Positions 46,313 to 55,160 of a stretch of 64,000 bases of DNA are shown here, piece after piece; the first letter of the stretch is position 1; every line of letters starts with the position of its first letter. The DNA lies in contig NZ_CP039712.1 in the NCBI RefSeq assembly GCF_005145005.1, positions 1,023,001-1,087,000 on the forward strand, read 5' to 3'. The stretch is from Vagococcus zengguangii. GTDB lineage: Bacteria > Bacillota > Bacilli > Lactobacillales > Vagococcaceae. The translations under genes and the position numbers were made by a program. Under the pieces are notes generated by a model. It did not search any database, had not been told where the DNA came from, and was given only the letters and a program-made list of their open reading frames with translations.

Positions 46313-47011
46313 ATGAATGAACAAAAATTATCAAAAAGGTTAGAAAGAGTAGCGAGTTTTGTTCCTAAAGACGCCATTGTAGCGGATATTGGATCAGATC
46401 ATGCCTATCTACCGGCTTGGTTATATTTAAATCATAAAATTAAAAAAGCCATTGCGGGCGAAGTGGTTGAAGGTCCATATAATTCAGCTAAATCACTTGT
46501 AGCTTCTCTCGGATTAGAAGAACATATTTCTGTTCGATTAGCAGATGGGTTGGAAGTATTAAAGGCAGAAGATGGTGTAACAGCGATTACGATTTGTGGA
46601 ATGGGAGGCACGTTAATTCGTGACATCCTGATTCGAGGAAAAGCAAAAGGTCATTTATCTGGTAAGGAACGCCTAATTTTACAACCTAATGTCGGTGAAC
46701 CGACTCTAAGACGTTGGTTACAAGCTGAAGGCTATCAAATTTTACGTGAAGATATTTTAGAAGAAGATGAAAAAATTTATGAAATTATAGTGGCGGAGAA
46801 AACTGGTGAAACTACCAATTATGATGAACGAACCTTGTTTTTTGGCCCATTTTTAGGTGAACAAAAGGGTGAAGTATTTGCTCAAAAATGGCAACAACAA
46901 TTAGAAAAATATCGCTATATTTTGGCTAGCATGGAGAAAGCTGAACAAGTCGATTCAGCAAAAGTGACGGAAGTAAAAGAGAAAATAAGTTGGATTGAAG
47001 AGGTGATTTAA
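46313..47011 (+). CDS. trmK: tRNA (adenine(22)-N1)-methyltransferase
   Basis: A 232-residue class I SAM methyltransferase modifying A22 of tRNA. Seen: KLSKRLERVASFVPKDAIVADIGSDHAYLP with the SAM motif VADIGSDHAYLP (about residues 22-33), GEVVEGPYNSA, and the catalytic-loop ITICGMGGTLI followed by RLILQPNVGEPTLRRWL. It begins at ATG 46313 (MNEQKLSKRLE), in agreement with the family and the promoter position. The nif3-like gene starts on the base after its stop, a conserved pairing in Firmicutes (yqfN-yqfO). Confidence 0.92.
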   Translation: MNEQKLSKRLERVASFVPKDAIVADIGSDHAYLPAWLYLNHKIKKAIAGEVVEGPYNSAKSLVASLGLEEHISVRLADGLEVLKAEDGVTAITICGMGGTLIRDILIRGKAKGHLSGKERLILQPNVGEPTLRRWLQAEGYQILREDILEEDEKIYEIIVAEKTGETTNYDERTLFFGPFLGEQKGEVFAQKWQQQLEKYRYILASMEKAEQVDSAKVTEVKEKISWIEEVI

Positions 47012-47815
47012 ATGTTAGCAACAACGTTTATTGAGCGATTTGAACAGCATTTTCCCCTTAATATGGCAGAAGCAGGAGATCCTGTTGGCTTACATGTCGG
47101 GACTTTGAATAAAGAAATTAAACGAGTGATGATAACCTTGGATGTCCGTCCAGAAGTCGTGGCGGAAGCTATTGCTAAAGAAGTCGACTTATTGGTTGCA
47201 AAACACCCACCAATTTTTAGACCACTGAAGGATTTAGTTATTGATGCACCACAGCAACAAATGTATGCTGATTTGTTGAGACATGATATTGCGGTTTATG
47301 CAGCTCATACTAATATGGATATTGTCCATGATGGTTTAAATGACTGGTTTTGTGAACTGCTTGAGATTGAAAATACAACGTATATCACCAAAACTCATGA
47401 GATTGATGGGGAATCTTTTGGTATTGGTCGTGTCGGGGATTTACCTACTCCGATAACTTTAGAAAACTTTGTTTATCAAGTAAAGGAGACGTTTGCTCTA
47501 GATGGTCTTCGATTAATTAGTCATTCACCAGAAAAAATGATTCAACGTGTGGCTATTTGTGGCGGTAGTGGCGAAAAGTTTTATCGTGATGCACAAGCAG
47601 CTGGTGCGGATGTTTATATTACAGGTGATGTTTATTATCATACAGCTCATGATATGATAGCTGATGGTTTTTCAGTTATTGACGCGGGTCATTACATTGA
47701 ATCTTTATGCAAAGAAAAAATAGTTTCTCTATGTAATGAGTGGAAAAAGGCGTATAATTGGGATGTAGAAATTATTGAGTCAATGGAAAATACAAACCCA
47801 TTTACTTATTATTAA
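47012..47815 (+). CDS. Nif3-like dinuclear metal-centre protein (YqfO type)
   Basis: A 267-residue protein of the GTP cyclohydrolase I type 2/NIF3 family, a hexamer with two bound metals; the cellular role is unclear. Seen: PLNMAEAGDPVGLHVG at the N-terminus, VAKHPPIFRPLKDL, VYAAHTNMDIVHDGLNDWF with metal-binding His/Asp (about 96-114), and YITGDVYYHTAHDMIADGFSVIDAGHYIES near the end. It lacks the PII-like insert that longer YqfO proteins carry. It abuts trmK with no gap. Confidence 0.9.
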   Translation: MLATTFIERFEQHFPLNMAEAGDPVGLHVGTLNKEIKRVMITLDVRPEVVAEAIAKEVDLLVAKHPPIFRPLKDLVIDAPQQQMYADLLRHDIAVYAAHTNMDIVHDGLNDWFCELLEIENTTYITKTHEIDGESFGIGRVGDLPTPITLENFVYQVKETFALDGLRLISHSPEKMIQRVAICGGSGEKFYRDAQAAGADVYITGDVYYHTAHDMIADGFSVIDAGHYIESLCKEKIVSLCNEWKKAYNWDVEIIESMENTNPFTYY

Positions 47816-47836
47816 AATTTAAGGAGTTGTCGTTAA

Positions 47837-49075
47837 ATGTATGAAAATTTAGTGCCTCGTTTTATTAATTATGTAAAAAAAGAAACTCGTTCTGATCATA
47901 CGAGTCAAACAGTTCCTTCAACATCAAGTCAAATTGAATTTGCGCATATGTTAGAAGCGGAATTAAAAGAGTTAGGAATGACAAATGTTAAATATAACGA
48001 ATCAAATGGCTTTGTAACAGCTGAACTACCAAGTAATACAGATAAAGCTGATGTACGTAGTATTGGTTTTATTGCGCATATGGATACGGCTGACTTTAAC
48101 GCAGTTAATGTTAACCCACAATTCGTAGAAAATTATGATGGCGTTTCAGATATCACATTAGGTGACAGCAAATATAAATTAACAGTAAAAGATTTCCCTA
48201 ATTTAGCAAATTACACAGGTCAAACGTTAATTACAACGGACGGCACAACGTTATTAGGTGCTGATGATAAATCTGGTATTGCTGAAATTATGACAGCAAT
48301 GGAAATTTTAATCAATAATCCAGATATTAAACACGGAAAAGTTAAAGTGGCTTTTGGACCAGATGAAGAAATCGGAGTAGGTGCAGACCGTTTTGACGTT
48401 GAAGATTTCGATGTTGATTTTGCCTATACAATGGATGGTGGTCCAGTAGGCGAATTAAACTATGAAACGTTTAGTGCTGCTCAAGCTAATATTACGATTC
48501 ATGGGAAAAATGTTCATCCAGGTACAGCTAAAAATACCATGATAAATGCTTTATCTTTAGCGATTGCCTTTGATAATCAGTTACCAGCGGATGAACGTCC
48601 ACAGTTTACTGAAGGTTATGAAGGATTCTTCCATTTAATGGAATTATCTGGTAATGAAGAAGAAGCTAAAATGAGCTATATTATTCGTGATCATAAGCGC
48701 GAAAAATTTGAAGCACGTAAAGCTTTGATTACGGAAATTCAATCAAGAATGAATGCAGTTTTCGATGAAGAGCGTATTTTGGTAGAAATGTATGACCAAT
48801 ACTACAATATGGGTGAAATTATCGAAAAAGATATGAGCATTATCGAATTAGCAAAAGAAGCAATGGTTGAAGTAGGCATTGAACCTAAAGTTGAACCTGT
48901 TCGTGGTGGTACAGACGGCTCTAAAATTTCTTATATGGGATTACCTACACCTAATATTTTTGCGGGTGGCGAAAATATGCACGGACGTTTTGAATTTGTC
49001 GCAGTAGAAAGTATGCAAACAGCGACAGACGTTATCGTTGGTATCATCAAATTAAACGAGCAAAAGGCAGTTTAA
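47837..49075 (+). CDS. pepT: Peptidase T (tripeptide aminopeptidase)
   Basis: A 412-residue M20 family zinc aminopeptidase removing the N-terminal residue from tripeptides in the cytoplasm. Seen: [11 protein letters not shown] (first metal histidine about residue 79), [15 protein letters not shown] with bridging Asp, the [11 protein letters not shown] catalytic glutamates (about 174-184), dimerisation domain with HPGTAKNTM, and the final [16 protein letters not shown]. Length typical. AAGGAG lies upstream of the ATG. Confidence 0.96.
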   Translation: MYENLVPRFINYVKKETRSDHTSQTVPSTSSQIEFAHMLEAELKELGMTNVKYNESNGFVTAELPSNTDKADVRSIGFIAHMDTADFNAVNVNPQFVENYDGVSDITLGDSKYKLTVKDFPNLANYTGQTLITTDGTTLLGADDKSGIAEIMTAMEILINNPDIKHGKVKVAFGPDEEIGVGADRFDVEDFDVDFAYTMDGGPVGELNYETFSAAQANITIHGKNVHPGTAKNTMINALSLAIAFDNQLPADERPQFTEGYEGFFHLMELSGNEEEAKMSYIIRDHKREKFEARKALITEIQSRMNAVFDEERILVEMYDQYYNMGEIIEKDMSIIELAKEAMVEVGIEPKVEPVRGGTDGSKISYMGLPTPNIFAGGENMHGRFEFVAVESMQTATDVIVGIIKLNEQKAV

Positions 49076-49076
49076 T

Positions 49077-49352
49077 ATGAGTACAGGAATTTTAGTCTAT
49101 TTAATCGCGGCTAACGTGTATGTTTTTTTCTTGATGTGGCTTGATTATCACCAAGAAAAAACGGGTAAAAAAGAATGGCCAGTTTCTGAATGGCAAATGA
49201 TGACAATTGGCTTGTGCGGTGGCGGGTTAGGTGGCGCACTAGCCATGATTATCTTGGGTCATAAAGAAAATCGTAAACGCGTAAAAATTATTTATTCACT
49301 AGGTTTGATTATTGCCGTCATTTTGTTTGCTAAAATGATAGGTTGGATTTAA
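49077..49352 (+). CDS. DUF1294 small membrane protein
   Basis: A 91-residue membrane protein with about three hydrophobic helices (about residues 3-20, 42-60 and 71-90) and the family pattern YLIAANVYVFFLMWLDYHQEK...WQMMTIGLCGGGLGGALAMIILGHK. The ATG begins one base after the pepT stop, so it is in the same transcript. Function unknown. Confidence 0.85.
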   Translation: MSTGILVYLIAANVYVFFLMWLDYHQEKTGKKEWPVSEWQMMTIGLCGGGLGGALAMIILGHKENRKRVKIIYSLGLIIAVILFAKMIGWI

Positions 49353-49361
49353 TATAATGGG

Positions 49362-49406
49362 GCAATGAGCTGGAAATATAGGCTTTTCTAGTTCATTGCT
49401 TTTTTT
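49362..49406 (+). terminator. Intrinsic terminator after the pepT operon
   Basis: GCAATGAGCTGGAAA pairs over 15 positions (two G-U) with TTTCTAGTTCATTGC and continues into seven T. Confidence 0.9.
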
Positions 49407-49417
49407 GAAAGGAAAGA

Positions 49418-49879
49418 ATGATGCTAACATTTGATGAGAAAAAACAAATTATTGAAGAATTTAAAGAATTACAAGCTCAGCCAGTTTCAATGAATCGCAT
49501 TAACTATCACTATCCCGAAAGCGCAGTTGATCGTACGGTTGTGGTAAAATACCTTCATCCGAAAAGTCACAATGCGTTTGTGTATGCAGGGTATCTACCA
49601 GCTGATGAGACTAATGACGGTTATATTTCTGTTAGAGACGCTTCAGCTGAAGAATTACGTCGATTAATTCAACTTGGTATTGAGGAATTACGTAAAACAT
49701 TAGACGGTTTTGAAGAAGGTTATGAAGAAGAATGGCAGGATGAACGAGGGGATATTTTACGCCTACGTTATGTAAATCCAGTATGGGCCGTTGTCATGCA
49801 GTCGGAATCAATTGAGGCTATTTTTAAAACGAAAGAAGCTGCAGAGAGTTACTTAGAAGATGAGGGCTTCTTTTATTAA
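49418..49879 (+). CDS. Unknown acidic protein, 153 aa
   Basis: A soluble protein that I cannot assign. Seen: an N-terminal helix (TFDEKKQIIEEFKELQA), a beta-rich middle with VVKYLHPKSHNAFVYAGYLP, a helical segment SAEELRRLIQLGIEELRKTL, and a C-terminal LRLRYVNPVWAVVMQ strand pair. No signal or membrane helix. ATG 49418 or 49421 follows AAAGGAAAG. It starts 12 bases after the pepT terminator and converges on the penicillin-binding protein gene. Confidence 0.72.
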   Translation: MMLTFDEKKQIIEEFKELQAQPVSMNRINYHYPESAVDRTVVVKYLHPKSHNAFVYAGYLPADETNDGYISVRDASAEELRRLIQLGIEELRKTLDGFEEGYEEEWQDERGDILRLRYVNPVWAVVMQSESIEAIFKTKEAAESYLEDEGFFY

Positions 49880-49881
49880 AT

Positions 49882-49933
49882 AAGAGTAAACAAAAAAACT
49901 TCCTAATTTTAGGAAGTTTTTTTGTTTACTCTT
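49882..49933. terminator. Bidirectional terminator in a 23-bp perfect inverted repeat
   Basis: The left arm 49882-49904 (AAGAGTAAAC, seven A, CTTCCT) is an exact complement of the right arm 49911-49933. The A-run on one side and T-run on the other give a T-tract for both strands. The right arm includes the stop and last codons of the minus-strand penicillin-binding protein gene. Confidence 0.93.
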
Positions 49934-52349
49934 CGTCTTTGTCATCGTCATCATCTGATTTTTTATCTTCATCAGTTTTTTGATCGGTGTTAGTTTTTTT
50001 CTTTTCTGTCGTAGTTGTCTTTGGTTTTTTAGTGGATTCAGTCCAGTATTTGTTGTAGTTTTCGGTTGTACCGCCTACACCAAATTCATAACTTGGGCTA
50101 GAAGGTTGATTGCCTTCTGAATAATATGAAGTGACAGATTTTCCAGGTGTGTAATAATTACGATTATTATACTGGAAAGAACCAATTGTTGTACCTGTTT
50201 TATCAGAAACTTGATAGCTTTGTACAGAATCATCAAGACTAAAGGTTTCATTAGTTTTGAAGACATCAGGTTTTGCCTGATACGCTGCTAAAGCGATATG
50301 CGCCCATAATGTCATGTTGTTTTGACCAAAAGTATAAGGCATATTGACATTGTTGGGGTTATCAGTATTTGACTTACCAATCCAAGAGCTTAAGGTCACT
50401 CCTGGTGTAGAAGCAGTAAACCAAAAGTCACGGTCGTTTTCCGATGTCCCGGTTTTACCTACCCAATCAGCATAAGCAAGGTCACCATACAAGGTACTTT
50501 TTGCTGTTGTTCCGGTACCACTTGTTAAGACATCACGCATCAAATTGTTCATGATTGACGCAGTCGAACGTTTATATACTTGTACAGGGTTGTTTTTATG
50601 TTCGTAGATAACTTTTCCAGTAGAATCTGTAATCTTCTGAATTACATAACCTTCGAGATATTCACCGTGGTTGGCTAAGGTTTGATAGGCATTTGTTTGT
50701 TCAATAACACTCATACCATAATCCATCGCACCAAGTGGAATCGATTCACGTATAAATTCATCTGATCCCATGTCAATGTTCATTTTGTCAAAATACTCTT
50801 CTGGATTAATTTTATTTAATAATTCTTGATATAAGTTTACGACAGTAATGTTTCCAGAGTTTTTAAGAGCGTCTCTAACAGATATAAAGGATTCACTCGA
50901 TTTTTTACCATAGTTGGTTAATTCAACATCACTAGAGTTCCCTTTATAATTACGTTTAAAGTCAGGGAGCATGGTTTCACTACCGATTAGTCCGACATCA
51001 ATCGCTGGCGCATAAGCTAAAATTGGTTTCATAGTTGAACCAGGAGAACGCTTGGTTTGGAATGCATGGTTATTTTGATTTTCTGAGTAATCTAGACCTC
51101 CGACAAAACCTAAAACTTTACCCGTCGCATTTTCCATTAAGACGCTACCGTTTTGAATTTGATTACCTGACCAGTCATTAATTAACCATTCATTATTTTG
51201 AACCGCTTGATTCATGGCAACATAGACATCTTTATCTATGGTTGTTTCAATCGTGTATCCTTTACGACGAATATCTCTCTCAGCAAGTGTATAGTATCGA
51301 TTATAGAGATTTTCATCGTTCTCAACGTCCTTACTTGTCAATTCATCCGCTTCATAATAGAGTTTCATTAATGTTTTTATGGCTTCTGATTCGACTAAAT
51401 AGTATAAGTAGCCACGTTCATCTTCTTCGTTAACTTCTTGTTTTAGAAAATCTTTTTTGATGTCATATTTCTTTGCTGTTTCGTAATCTTCCTTAGAAAT
51501 CAGTTTTTCACGATGCATATTTGCTAATACTTGTTGTTGGCGTTCAATGCCTAAACTAAGGTCTTCTTTTAATTCCCCTGTATTGGTGTAAGGGGAGTAA
51601 ACAATTGGACTTTGTGGTAAACCAGCGATATAGGCAGCTTGTGGAAGCGTGACGTCTTTGGCTTTAACACCAAACAATCCTTGTGCTGCTTCTTCAACGC
51701 CGGCTATGTTTTCTCCTTTATTATTACGACCGAACGGAGAAACATTGAGATAAGCTGTTAATATTTCATCTTTTGATAATTCGTCCTCAACTTTTAACGC
51801 ATATAAAATTTCATTGGCTTTACGTGAAAAACTTAACTCGTTAGTTAAAAGTTGTTGTTTCACTAACTGTTGGGTAATCGTTGAACCTCCTGATTGTCCG
51901 CCTAGTCCTGTAACATCGGAAATCATTGCTCGGATTAAAGCCTTGGGAACGATGCCCTTATGGATGTTAAAGTATTCATCTTCGGTTGAAATTAATGCCT
52001 CTTTAATTAGAGGAGAAATTTCATCTTGATTGATTCTTGTTCGCACAATGTCAGACCTTAAATCAGCTATTTTCTGACCACCAGCAAAATTAATATGCGA
52101 AACGAGTTCGATATTGTTGATGGCTTTGACTAATTCTTTTTTTTCAGGAATTCTAGTGGTTTCAGTCAAGTTGGTAAAATAACCTAAGACGATACCCGCT
52201 CCTAATGAACCGCCAAGAATTAGCAACGCAAGTAGTAGATAAATCCCTGACTTGATTACTTCCATGGATACGATACCTCCAAAGAGCAAGTTGTCTTTAA
52301 GCGTGTGTTTATCATTTGATCGACGTTTATTTTCTTTTTTCAGTGTCAT
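49926..52349 (-). CDS. Class A penicillin-binding protein (transglycosylase/transpeptidase)
   Basis: An 807-residue bifunctional peptidoglycan synthase. Seen: a basic N-terminal tail and membrane helix (about 32-54), the GT51 domain with the catalytic glutamate in ISTEDEYFNIHKG (about residue 127) and GGSTITQQLVKQQLL, then the transpeptidase with SPGSTMKPILA (serine about 436), SGN (about 498) and KTGTS (about 633), and a long disordered Lys/Thr/Asp tail ending in a run of Asp/Glu. Start ATG 52349 has GAGGTG very close; ATG 52265 (MEVIKSG) has GGAGG ten bases upstream and is a credible shorter start. It resembles the PBP2a/PBP1a group of enterococci. Confidence 0.93.
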   Translation of the reverse strand: MTLKKENKRRSNDKHTLKDNLLFGGIVSMEVIKSGIYLLLALLILGGSLGAGIVLGYFTNLTETTRIPEKKELVKAINNIELVSHINFAGGQKIADLRSDIVRTRINQDEISPLIKEALISTEDEYFNIHKGIVPKALIRAMISDVTGLGGQSGGSTITQQLVKQQLLTNELSFSRKANEILYALKVEDELSKDEILTAYLNVSPFGRNNKGENIAGVEEAAQGLFGVKAKDVTLPQAAYIAGLPQSPIVYSPYTNTGELKEDLSLGIERQQQVLANMHREKLISKEDYETAKKYDIKKDFLKQEVNEEDERGYLYYLVESEAIKTLMKLYYEADELTSKDVENDENLYNRYYTLAERDIRRKGYTIETTIDKDVYVAMNQAVQNNEWLINDWSGNQIQNGSVLMENATGKVLGFVGGLDYSENQNNHAFQTKRSPGSTMKPILAYAPAIDVGLIGSETMLPDFKRNYKGNSSDVELTNYGKKSSESFISVRDALKNSGNITVVNLYQELLNKINPEEYFDKMNIDMGSDEFIRESIPLGAMDYGMSVIEQTNAYQTLANHGEYLEGYVIQKITDSTGKVIYEHKNNPVQVYKRSTASIMNNLMRDVLTSGTGTTAKSTLYGDLAYADWVGKTGTSENDRDFWFTASTPGVTLSSWIGKSNTDNPNNVNMPYTFGQNNMTLWAHIALAAYQAKPDVFKTNETFSLDDSVQSYQVSDKTGTTIGSFQYNNRNYYTPGKSVTSYYSEGNQPSSPSYEFGVGGTTENYNKYWTESTKKPKTTTTEKKKTNTDQKTDEDKKSDDDDDKDEE

Positions 52350-52504
52350 CACCTCATTAATCTACAATCATTCATAATTATAGCAAAAAACGTACGTACT
52401 TCATAGTTTAATCGGTTTACTTTAATTGAATTGAAATATAATGTATACTTTCAGAAGAAGACATGAATATTTTCATAAAAAGTGATGAAAGGTAGTTTTT
52501 ACAA

Positions 52505-53230
52505 ATGATTTTTTTTGATTTAGATGATACATTGTATGACCAAATGGCACCATTTAAGAAAGCCTATGAGCAAGTTTTTGTGGAGGAAAAATACCAAACA
52601 ATCGACTTAATTGAGTTGTTTGAACATCGTCAAAAATATAGTATAGAAGCTTACACACTTTTTACCCAAGGTGAATTAACGAAACTTGAAATGTTTAGTT
52701 ATCGTTTATGCCGATCGTTTGAAGCGATGGATGTGAAGATTACAGACGAACAAGCGCTAGCTTTCCAAGAAGCTTATCAAGGATTTCAAGGTAAAATTGA
52801 ACTCGATCAAGAAATGGTAAAAGTACTGGACTATTGTACCGCTAATGCTATTCCAATTGGCATTTTAAGTAATGGTGAAGAGCAACATCAATGGAAAAAA
52901 ATCAAACATTTAAATTTAGAAAAATGGTTTACTAAAGAAAATATTTTCGTTTCAGGGGCTATAGGATTTGATAAACCTGATCGTCGTATTTTTGAACATG
53001 TTAGGACATGTATGCAGTTAGAAGAGCATGAGTTATGCTTAATCGGTGATAATTTTGAAAATGATGTGGTGGGTGCATCAGGGGCGGGTTGGCAAACGGT
53101 CTTCTTGAATAAGTATCGCCTTGATACCACAGATTTAACTCAACCAAACGTTGAAATTACTAAAAGTAAAGAACTATTACCTTTAATTGATGAAATTGTT
53201 ACCTTTGACAAAGTCATTATGACATGGTAA
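52505..53230 (+). CDS. HAD-superfamily hydrolase
   Basis: A 241-residue phosphatase-like enzyme. Seen: motif I MIFFDLDDTLYDQ (nucleophile Asp about residue 5), a helical cap domain (about 15-95), motif II GILSNGEEQHQWKK, motif III lysine in GFDKPDRRIFEHV and motif IV CLIGDNFENDVVGASGAGW. The pattern suits small-molecule phosphatases such as phosphoglycolate or YjjG-like nucleotidases; the substrate is not predictable. The ribosome binding site (AAAGG, 12 bases away) is weak. Its 3' end contains the promoter-like TTGACA for the next unit. Confidence 0.88.
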   Translation: MIFFDLDDTLYDQMAPFKKAYEQVFVEEKYQTIDLIELFEHRQKYSIEAYTLFTQGELTKLEMFSYRLCRSFEAMDVKITDEQALAFQEAYQGFQGKIELDQEMVKVLDYCTANAIPIGILSNGEEQHQWKKIKHLNLEKWFTKENIFVSGAIGFDKPDRRIFEHVRTCMQLEEHELCLIGDNFENDVVGASGAGWQTVFLNKYRLDTTDLTQPNVEITKSKELLPLIDEIVTFDKVIMTW

Positions 53231-53247
53231 GGTGTAATCAATATATT
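53205..53247 (+). promoter_or_regulatory. Promoter candidates for the trpP leader
   Basis: A perfect TTGACA (53205-53210) with weak TAAGGT 17 bases on (53228), and ATGACA (53219-53224) with TATATT 17 bases on (53242-53247). Both overlap the end of the HAD gene. The second would start RNA inside the ribosome binding site of the leader ORF, so the first suits a translated leader better. Confidence 0.4.
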
Positions 53248-53263
53248 TGAGAGGAGCGATAAC

Positions 53264-53344
53264 ATGTACAATAGTCATTCAGTTTTAACTAATACGATGA
53301 ATTTATTAAACTGGCAAAGATACTATTGTATGTATGGCTTCTGA
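53264..53344 (+). CDS. 26-residue leader peptide of the trpP-like gene
   Basis: ATG 53264 follows GAGAGGAG at seven bases and opens 26 codons: MYNSHSVLTNTMNLLN then W-QRYYCMYGF and stop. One Trp codon (17) and three Tyr, one Cys and one Phe codon sit in the last ten positions. The stop is ten bases before the first arm of the attenuator. Size, strong binding site, aromatic end and position fit a regulatory leader peptide that stalls the ribosome. The product itself probably has no other task. That it is translated is inference. Confidence 0.6.
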   Translation: MYNSHSVLTNTMNLLNWQRYYCMYGF

Positions 53345-53353
53345 ACTGAACCC

Positions 53354-53454
53354 ATAGATACAATTTTAGAGTACTTTCTAAAACGTGTATCTATGCCAAT
53401 TCGAACGAAAGCATAGAGCAATCTATGCTTTTTTTGTTTTTTTAGAAAGTACTC
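53354..53454 (+). promoter_or_regulatory. Attenuator with competing hairpins upstream of the trpP-like gene
   Basis: Segment 1 ATAGATACA (53354-53362) pairs with segment 2 TGTATCTAT (53386-53394), extended by TTTTAGA/TCTAAAA (53364-53370 with 53377-53383). Segment 2 TCTATGC (53390-53396) can instead pair with segment 3 GCATAGA (53411-53417). Segment 3 pairs with segment 4 (53422-53431) as the terminator. In addition GAGTACTTTCTAAAA (53369-53383) is an exact 15-bp complement of 53440-53454, just after the terminator. The 1:2, 2:3, 3:4 logic is that of classic ribosome-controlled attenuation. Confidence 0.65.
53408..53440 (+). terminator. Attenuator terminator with GCAA tetraloop
   Basis: AAAGCATAGA pairs perfectly with TCTATGCTTT around GCAA, followed by TTTTTGTTTTTTT. 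It sits between the leader ORF and the trpP-like gene; it may also end transcripts from the HAD gene. Confidence 0.9.
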
Positions 53455-53489
53455 ATATGGTCAAAAAAATGAATGTGAGGAAAATTTCT

Positions 53490-54038
53490 ATGAATACAAC
53501 AAAACAACTAACCAAAATGCTAACACTAACACCAATTTTAATCGTCTTAGGTCAAATTTTAACGTTAATTACACCTAGTCTTTTTGGATTAATTCGTCCT
53601 GACTTTGCGTTAGTCTTCTTATTTCTGTGTGTGATAATCAATCCAACCTTTAAACAAGTGATGATAGCTAGCTTATTAACGGTCGGCTTATCTTTACTAG
53701 CAGGGGCTAATCCCTTATTTTTAATGCCATCTTTGATAGACCGTTTATTGTCTGCTATGTGCTGCTTACTAATGTTCAAGTTATTGAAGGGGAAAAATAT
53801 GGCACAAAATACGACCTCGGTTAGTCTGATTATTTTTATATCTACTTTAGTCAGTGGCATCGCCTATTTGTTTAGTGTCTTTATGATTGGAAGTATGATT
53901 GGTATGCAAGAATTGTTGATAATTTTTAAAATGGGACTATCATTGTTAATTATTACAGTGGGGGCAACGGCTGTTATTAATTTCTTTTTTGCTAAATTCA
54001 TCTTAAAAATATTTAAATTAGTCACGCATTCAGCCTAG
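53490..54038 (+). CDS. trpP: TrpP-like tryptophan transporter
   Basis: A 182-residue integral membrane protein with about five to six helices. The N-terminal ILTLITPSLFGLIRPDFALVFLF and the following ASLLTVGLSLLAGANPLFLMPSLIDRLLSA match the TrpP (YhaG) family of Bacillus subtilis, a substrate-binding type protein implicated in tryptophan uptake; B. subtilis TrpP has about 172 residues. The frame is open from 53385, but that stretch lies in the attenuator; ATG 53490 follows GTGAGGA at nine bases. In B. subtilis the gene is controlled by TRAP; here no TRAP-type GAG/TAG series is seen and a leader-peptide attenuator replaces it. Confidence 0.8.
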   Translation: MNTTKQLTKMLTLTPILIVLGQILTLITPSLFGLIRPDFALVFLFLCVIINPTFKQVMIASLLTVGLSLLAGANPLFLMPSLIDRLLSAMCCLLMFKLLKGKNMAQNTTSVSLIIFISTLVSGIAYLFSVFMIGSMIGMQELLIIFKMGLSLLIITVGATAVINFFFAKFILKIFKLVTHSA

Positions 54039-54174
54039 TTTTATCTTCCCAACACCTTAATAATGTAAAAAGTCCAATAAATGAGTTAAAAAGGCTTGAA
54101 TTTAAGCAATTAGATTGTTATCTTGTCAAAAAAAACATACAATTATTAAGATGATAATTTTAGGGGGAAGATAG

Positions 54175-55059
54175 ATGTTAATAGGATCACATGTAAGTAT
54201 GAGTGGCAAAGCAATGTTATTAGGTGCAGCTCAGGAAGCGGCTAGTTATAATGCTAGTACGTTTATGATATATACTGGTGCACCACAGAACACACGCCGT
54301 AAAGCGGTAGAAGAAATGAATATTGAAAAAGGTCAGTTGATGATGAAAGAGGCTGGGTTGAGCCATATGGTCGTTCATGCGCCTTACATTATTAACTTAG
54401 GCAATACAACGAAGCCAGAAAATTTCCCGTTTGCTGTGCAATTTTTAAAAGATGAAATTATGCGTTCTGAAGCATTAGGGGGTACACAAATTACCATGCA
54501 TCCAGGTGCTCACGTAGGCGCAGGAGTGGATGCTGGCATTAATCAAATAATTAAAGGGTTGAATGAGGTCTTAACCAAAGAACAAATCCCACAAATCGCT
54601 TTAGAGACAATGGCGGGTAAGGGAACTGAATTAGGTCGTTCTTTTGAAGAGATTGCTCGTATTATTGAAGGTGTTGAATTAAATGAGAAATTATCAGTTA
54701 CTTTAGATACGTGTCATATTCATGATGCAGGTTATGATGTTACTGATTTTGATGCGGTTTTAACAGAATTTGATAAAATCATCGGGTTAGATCGTCTAAA
54801 AGTAATTCATGTCAATGATTCAAAAAATGTTCGTGGAGCTGGTAAAGACCGACATGCGAATATTGGTTTTGGTGAGATAGGTTTTGAGGCATTAAATCGC
54901 ATTGTTCATCACGAGGCATTAAAGGATTTACCAAAAATCCTAGAAACGCCATATGTTGGTGAAGATAAAAAGACAGCAAAAGCACCTTATAAGCATGAAA
55001 TTGAAATGTTTAGAGCCCAAAAATTTAATCCGAATCTGTTGGAAGACATACAAAAATAA
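54175..55059 (+). CDS. nfo: Deoxyribonuclease IV (apurinic/apyrimidinic endonuclease)
   Basis: A 294-residue base-excision repair enzyme that cuts 5' to abasic sites. Seen: the TIM barrel start [17 protein letters not shown], the zinc ligands in [34 protein letters not shown] (Glu about residue 141), [13 protein letters not shown] (His), and VIHVNDSKN...[13 protein letters not shown] near the end. Length typical (about 280-297). The AGGGGGA site lies before the ATG; the unit stands alone. Confidence 0.96.
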   Translation: MLIGSHVSMSGKAMLLGAAQEAASYNASTFMIYTGAPQNTRRKAVEEMNIEKGQLMMKEAGLSHMVVHAPYIINLGNTTKPENFPFAVQFLKDEIMRSEALGGTQITMHPGAHVGAGVDAGINQIIKGLNEVLTKEQIPQIALETMAGKGTELGRSFEEIARIIEGVELNEKLSVTLDTCHIHDAGYDVTDFDAVLTEFDKIIGLDRLKVIHVNDSKNVRGAGKDRHANIGFGEIGFEALNRIVHHEALKDLPKILETPYVGEDKKTAKAPYKHEIEMFRAQKFNPNLLEDIQK

Positions 55060-55160
55060 CAAATTTGTTTAAAAACATAAAATAACCTTTTCAAAATGCT
55101 ATTCTTTTAGTAGAATTAGTAATTGAGAGAACGAATCTAAAGATGAAAGGGGCGATTTAA

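Noticed and set aside
53385-53489. N-terminal extension of the TrpP-like protein
   Set aside because: The extra 35 codons run through the terminator hairpin and T-run; ATG 53490 has a proper binding site and gives the family's length.
53205-53490. TRAP-binding leader or T-box upstream of the TrpP-like gene
   Set aside because: No series of spaced GAG/TAG triplets and no T-box sequence or specifier-loop pattern was found.
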